Assembly (NCBI RefSeq): GCF_029076695.1
Contig: NZ_JARFIK010000002.1
Coordinates: 434,001-498,000, forward strand
DNA length: 64,000 nt
Direction of reading: 5' to 3'
From: Adlercreutzia equolifaciens
Lineage (GTDB): Bacteria > Actinomycetota > Coriobacteriia > Coriobacteriales > Eggerthellaceae
The notes under the pieces were generated by a model, which saw nothing but the letters and a program-made list of their open reading frames with translations, had not been told where the DNA came from and made no database searches. Of this stretch, positions 61,363 through 64,000 are shown piece by piece. Each line of letters starts with the position of its first letter. Within the stretch, counting starts at the first letter, position 1. The position numbers and the translations under genes were made by a program.

Positions 61363-61836
61363 GTGACGAATCCGGATAACCGTCCCAGTTGGGACGAGTA
61401 CTTCATGAAGATGGCCAACGACGTGGCCACCCGCACCACCTGCCTGCGCCGCGGGGTAGGGGCCGTCATCGTGAAGGACCGACGCATTCTGGCCACGGGC
61501 TACAACGGCGTGCCCACGGGCTTGGCTCATTGTTCGGAGACGGGGTGCCTGCGCGAGCAGCTGGGAGTGCCCAGCGGTCAGCGTCACGAGATTTGCCGCG
61601 GGCTGCACGCCGAGCAGAACGCCATCATTCAGGCGGCCCGCTACGGCATCGACATTGCCGGCTCCACCATCTATGTGAATACGCAGCCCTGCGTGGTGTG
61701 CGCGAAGATGCTCATCAATGCCGGCATCACCGAGATTGTGTACCAGAACCCGTACCCCGACGAGCTCTCCCAGCAGATGCTTGCCGAGTCGGGCATTCTC
61801 GTGCGCGAGTACACGGGGGAGAAGGAAGCGGAGTAG
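61363..61836 (+). CDS. Deoxycytidylate deaminase (ComEB/dCMP deaminase family)
   Basis: Zinc deaminase converting dCMP to dUMP for dTMP synthesis. Zinc and catalytic motifs: [18 protein letters not shown] (HAE) and [18 protein letters not shown] (PCxxC). An additional Cys-rich block ([13 protein letters not shown]) matches the second zinc site of the family. Length (157 aa) fits. GTG 61363 follows GGGAGCTAG. Placed between upp and the atp operon. Confidence 0.93.
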   Translation: MTNPDNRPSWDEYFMKMANDVATRTTCLRRGVGAVIVKDRRILATGYNGVPTGLAHCSETGCLREQLGVPSGQRHEICRGLHAEQNAIIQAARYGIDIAGSTIYVNTQPCVVCAKMLINAGITEIVYQNPYPDELSQQMLAESGILVREYTGEKEAE

Positions 61837-61874
61837 GGGAGAGCGCGGGCTCGCAACTGCCAAAGGCTTTATCG

Positions 61875-61914
61875 CAGAGGGGCTGTCGCTATTGACGGAG
61901 CGACAGCCCCTCTG
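61875..61914 (+). terminator. Perfect 16-bp hairpin after the dCMP deaminase gene
   Basis: Arms 61875-61890 and 61899-61914 (CAGAGGGGCTGTCGCT) around an 8-nt loop. No long T-run follows, but its position before the atp promoter suggests a transcription boundary. Confidence 0.7.
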
Positions 61915-62016
61915 TGCTGCCAGTATGTCAAAAATTGTGCAGTTGCAAAATTTTCCCAGATCAGAGCGCGTCCAACCACGTGAAGTTTTCACCGCTCACC
62001 AATTAAAGTTCAGTTC

Positions 62017-62047
62017 TTGACCCCTTTTGTCACGAAGCCGTTATTAT
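62017..62047 (+). promoter_or_regulatory. Promoter of the atp operon
   Basis: TTGACC (62017-62022) and TATTAT (62042-62047; or TTATTA one base earlier, spacer 18) in an AT-rich region. A small GNRA-type hairpin GGCGC-GAAA-GCGCC (62071-62084) lies in the leader. Confidence 0.5.
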
Positions 62048-62100
62048 ACGTAGCGGTTTATTGGGTTTACGGCGCGAAAGCGCCCAAACGAAAGCAGGTT

Positions 62101-62382
62101 ATGGCAGGAGCAATCGCACTGGGGGCATTGGCTGGAGTAGTGGGATTCATCCCGCTCATGGTTGGCCTGCACCTTACGAAGTACGCCACGGCAACGAGCA
62201 ACTTCGGACACATGAGCATTCTCATCATCGCACTCATTGTCTCGTTCGCCCTGATGTTCGCCTTTGCCTTTGTCTGCATCACGTTTGCCCGCGATTTTGC
62301 GATGCCCTTCGTTCTCGCGGAAGCCGTAGCCCTGTCGGTCGTTGCCATTGCCTTTGGCATTGTCCGGCTGGTTAGGAAATAA
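62101..62382 (+). CDS. ATP synthase protein I-like small membrane protein
   Basis: A 93-aa protein with three hydrophobic segments (AIALGALAGVVGFIPLMVGL, SILIIALIVSFALMFAFAFV, VLAEAVALSVVAIAFGIVRL), directly before atpB. AtpI proteins help assemble the c ring. Similarity to known AtpI is weak, so the call rests mainly on position and topology. I chose ATG 62101; an in-frame TTG at 62017 would put the start inside the probable -35 box. The SD is weak (AAGCAGG, close). Confidence 0.6.
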   Translation: MAGAIALGALAGVVGFIPLMVGLHLTKYATATSNFGHMSILIIALIVSFALMFAFAFVCITFARDFAMPFVLAEAVALSVVAIAFGIVRLVRK

Positions 62383-62401
62383 CAAGAGGAAAGGTAGATA
62401 C

Positions 62402-63175
62402 GTGGACGCTCTTGCACTGCTCTCCGAGGAAGTGCCTCATCTTAAGGCATCTTTCGATCCCACGATCGTGTTCGGCGGCATGACCCAGTACATCCTGTGG
62501 ATGGTCATCTGCTGGCTCATCACCTTGGCCATCATCATGGTGGTGGCGAACAAGCTGACGCTGATCCCCTCCAACAAGTTCGTCAACATGGTTGAGTACG
62601 GCTATCAGTTCGTGCGCAACGACATGGGCGAGGGCATCATCGGCGCGGGCTTCAAGAAGCACGTGCCCTTCCTGGCCACCATGTTCTTCTTCATTCTGGT
62701 GTCCAACTTCGTCGGCCTTATTCCCGGCTGCAAGACGCCTACCGGCACCATCTCGGTTACCTGGGCGCTGGCCACCATCTCCTTCATCTACTTCAACTTC
62801 TGGGGCATCAAGGCCAAGGGCGGCATCGGCTACCTGAAGTCGCTGGCCCCCTCCGGCCTGCCCGTGGTGATGGTTCCCATCATCTGGTTCCTGGAGCTGT
62901 TCTCCACCATCATCCGCTGGCTCACCCTGGCCGTCCGACTCTACGGCAACATGTTCGCCGGCCACATGGTGCTCGGCATCTTCGCCCTGGCGTCCTCTGT
63001 GTTCCTGACGGTGGGCATCCAGTCCTTCGATGTCGTCACCGGCGTCATCACCATTCCCTGGTTCCTGCTGCTCGTGGCCATGTACGCCCTCGAGACGCTG
63101 GTTGCCTTCCTGCAGGCCTACGTGTTCACCGTGCTCAGCTCGGTGTACATCCAGCTGGCCACCTCTGCCCACTAG
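62402..63175 (+). CDS. atpB: F0F1 ATP synthase subunit a
   Basis: Proton-channel subunit of F0. The essential Arg is in LAVRLYGNMFAGHMVLG (about residue 180), with the conserved LSNFVGLIPG-type block (ILVSNFVGLIPGCKTPTG) before it and the C-terminal ALETLVAFLQAYVFTVLSSVYI. Five to six membrane helices, 257 aa. GTG 62402 follows AGGAAAGGTAGATAC; a longer frame overlapping atpI is not supported. Confidence 0.96.
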   Translation: MDALALLSEEVPHLKASFDPTIVFGGMTQYILWMVICWLITLAIIMVVANKLTLIPSNKFVNMVEYGYQFVRNDMGEGIIGAGFKKHVPFLATMFFFILVSNFVGLIPGCKTPTGTISVTWALATISFIYFNFWGIKAKGGIGYLKSLAPSGLPVVMVPIIWFLELFSTIIRWLTLAVRLYGNMFAGHMVLGIFALASSVFLTVGIQSFDVVTGVITIPWFLLLVAMYALETLVAFLQAYVFTVLSSVYIQLATSAH

Positions 63176-63278
63176 GGCATCCCACCCCATTCGGGTTTAC
63201 CCGGTCTTTCCACGGCCGGTAGCCATATCGTCTAAAGGATTTTGAGAAACCGCTCGAAATCGTCCAAAGGAGGAAACT

Positions 63279-63497
63279 GTGGAAACTACCATCATTCTTG
63301 CCGCTCTGAAGGTTGTCGGCTACGGCCTGGGCGCCATCGGCCCTGGCATCGGCATCGGCATTGCCTGCTACGGCTGCTGCGTGGGTACCGCCCGCCAGCC
63401 CGAGCTGCAGGGCCGTCTGTTCACCAACTTCATTCTTGGTGCCGCCCTGGCCGAGGCTCTTGCCCTCATCGGCTTCGTGCTCGCCTTCATCATGTAA
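63279..63497 (+). CDS. atpE: F0F1 ATP synthase subunit c
   Basis: The c-ring subunit: two helices with the glycine-rich GAIGPGIGIGIACYG in the first, the loop ARQPELQGRL, and the ion-carrying Glu in ILGAALAEALALIGFVLAF (about residue 59). Ligands needed for Na+ (Gln in helix 1, Ser/Thr after the Glu) are replaced by Ile and Ala, so H+ coupling is expected. GTG start after AGGAGGAAACT. The three cysteines (CYGCC) in helix 1 are unusual. Confidence 0.96.
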   Translation: METTIILAALKVVGYGLGAIGPGIGIGIACYGCCVGTARQPELQGRLFTNFILGAALAEALALIGFVLAFIM

Positions 63498-63552
63498 CTT
63501 TCTGGTCTTATTCGGTTCATCTTGCCGCAAAAGGCTAGAAGGAGGTTTGCAC

Positions 63553-64000
63553 GTGAAAACAAGAGCGAAAAAAGCAGTTGCGCAGATCACCGCTGGTGCT
63601 CTGGCCCTCAACGCTGCTTTTCCTGCGCTCGCGTTTGCCTCTGGTGACGAGGAAGCGACCGGTGGCATTGCCGCTATCCTTCCCGATCCGTTGGAATTCG
63701 TGCCCATGCTCATCGCCTTCATTATCCTTTGGATTGTATTGGCGAAGTTCGGTTGGCCCATGTTCAACGGTATGCTGGAGAAGCGCGAGACGACCATTCG
63801 GGAGGCCCTGAAGAAGTCGGAGGAAGCGCAGATCGAAAGCGAGCGCGTACTGGCTGAGTACAAGAAGCAGCTGGCTGATGCCAAGGCTCAGTCCACGCAG
63901 ATCATTGCGGATGCCCGTGCCGTCGGTGAAGCCGTGAAGGCCGACATCACCGCCCAGGCCCAAAGCGAGGCTTCCGACATGATCGCCAAGGCGCGTCTGG
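63553..64000 (+). CDS. atpF: F0F1 ATP synthase subunit b (3' end outside window)
   Basis: Peripheral-stalk subunit. After the membrane helix (FVPMLIAFIILWIVLAKFGW, about residues 51-70) comes the b-type coiled coil (LEKRETTIREALKKSEEAQI, ESERVLAEYKKQLADAKAQS). Unusually, the helix is preceded by a signal-peptide-like N-terminus (residues 1-30: basic KTRAKK, hydrophobic stretch, then FPALAFASG). The frame is open to the window edge. GTG 63553 follows AGGAGG at 9 nt. Confidence 0.92.
   Translation, partial: MKTRAKKAVAQITAGALALNAAFPALAFASGDEEATGGIAAILPDPLEFVPMLIAFIILWIVLAKFGWPMFNGMLEKRETTIREALKKSEEAQIESERVLAEYKKQLADAKAQSTQIIADARAVGEAVKADITAQAQSEASDMIAKARL

Noticed and set aside
62017-62100. TTG start for the atpI-like gene
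   Set aside because: TTG is part of a good -35 box (TTGACC) with a -10 downstream, so the codon would not be transcribed from that promoter.

Overview
This high-GC (mostly around 60-65% by eye) bacterial window looks like chromosome of a Gram-positive actinobacterium of the class Coriobacteriia, probably an Eggerthellaceae relative. The main reasons are a Tat-exported FAD reductase paired with a LuxR regulator carrying a long multi-pass membrane domain, several GTG/TTG starts and apparent leaderless promoters, a fused SecDF, and many secreted cell-wall proteins. The genus is inference. I see no rRNA, tRNA, insertion sequence, prophage or CRISPR.

Region 1 (1-8.7 kb): the 3' end of an unusually AT-rich secA, then surface genes. 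A polysaccharide pyruvyltransferase-like protein and a DUF6020-like membrane protein lie on the minus strand, and an SLH-anchored subtilase on the plus strand. SLH domains bind pyruvylated wall polymers, so this grouping makes functional sense. A DUF559-like nuclease-domain gene follows, behind an 8-bp VNTR.

Region 2 (8.7-18.4 kb): two copies of a 254-bp palindromic intergenic element flank a small secreted InlB-repeat protein. Next is a four-gene minus-strand operon: opine-dehydrogenase-like enzyme, HisC-like aminotransferase, cytidylyltransferase fused to a degenerate Gfo/Idh domain, and left-handed beta-helix acyltransferase. A divergent gene encodes a GT2-TagF fusion. Together they look like a pathway for a CDP-activated, phosphodiester-linked surface polymer with an unidentified amino-polyol-type building block.

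Region 3 (18.5-30 kb): a run of exported wall proteins (beta-helix protein, ChW-repeat serine hydrolase, ChW-repeat L,D-transpeptidase, two tandem GH25 muramidases with InlB and SH3 repeats), with an acyltransferase-3 and a flavin reductase-rubredoxin between them. Strong intrinsic terminators separate the units.

Region 4 (30-44.8 kb): an orphan Hpt protein, tgt, a HAD phosphatase and divergent queA (queuosine), then the flavoprotein-LuxR pair bracketed by two copies of a 52-bp-period repeat array, then secDF, a DUF1292 protein, a 74-residue LuxR HTH protein, and a HemX-like/HemA-like pair in which the HemA homologue lacks its catalytic cysteine.

Region 5 (44.9-48.5 kb): an FMN riboswitch with a terminator controls ribU-ecfA1-ecfA2-ecfT, a complete ECF riboflavin transporter.

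Region 6 (48.8-64 kb): a PNPOx-like protein, two tandem AGCS symporters, then a tightly overlapping run (two FAD enzymes, Sua5, alpha/beta hydrolase, glpK) followed by rpiB, glyA, upp, dCMP deaminase and the start of the atp operon (atpI, atpB, atpE, atpF partial). The order sua5-rpiB-glyA-upp-atp is classical for Gram-positives.

The most unusual feature is a set of at least four unrelated intergenic element families. Two of them (copies at 32.6/41.9 kb and 48.5/61.1 kb) keep a conserved core while their long outer stems differ completely in sequence between copies yet stay self-complementary, which is the signature of selection for structure or of a hairpin-dependent mobile unit.
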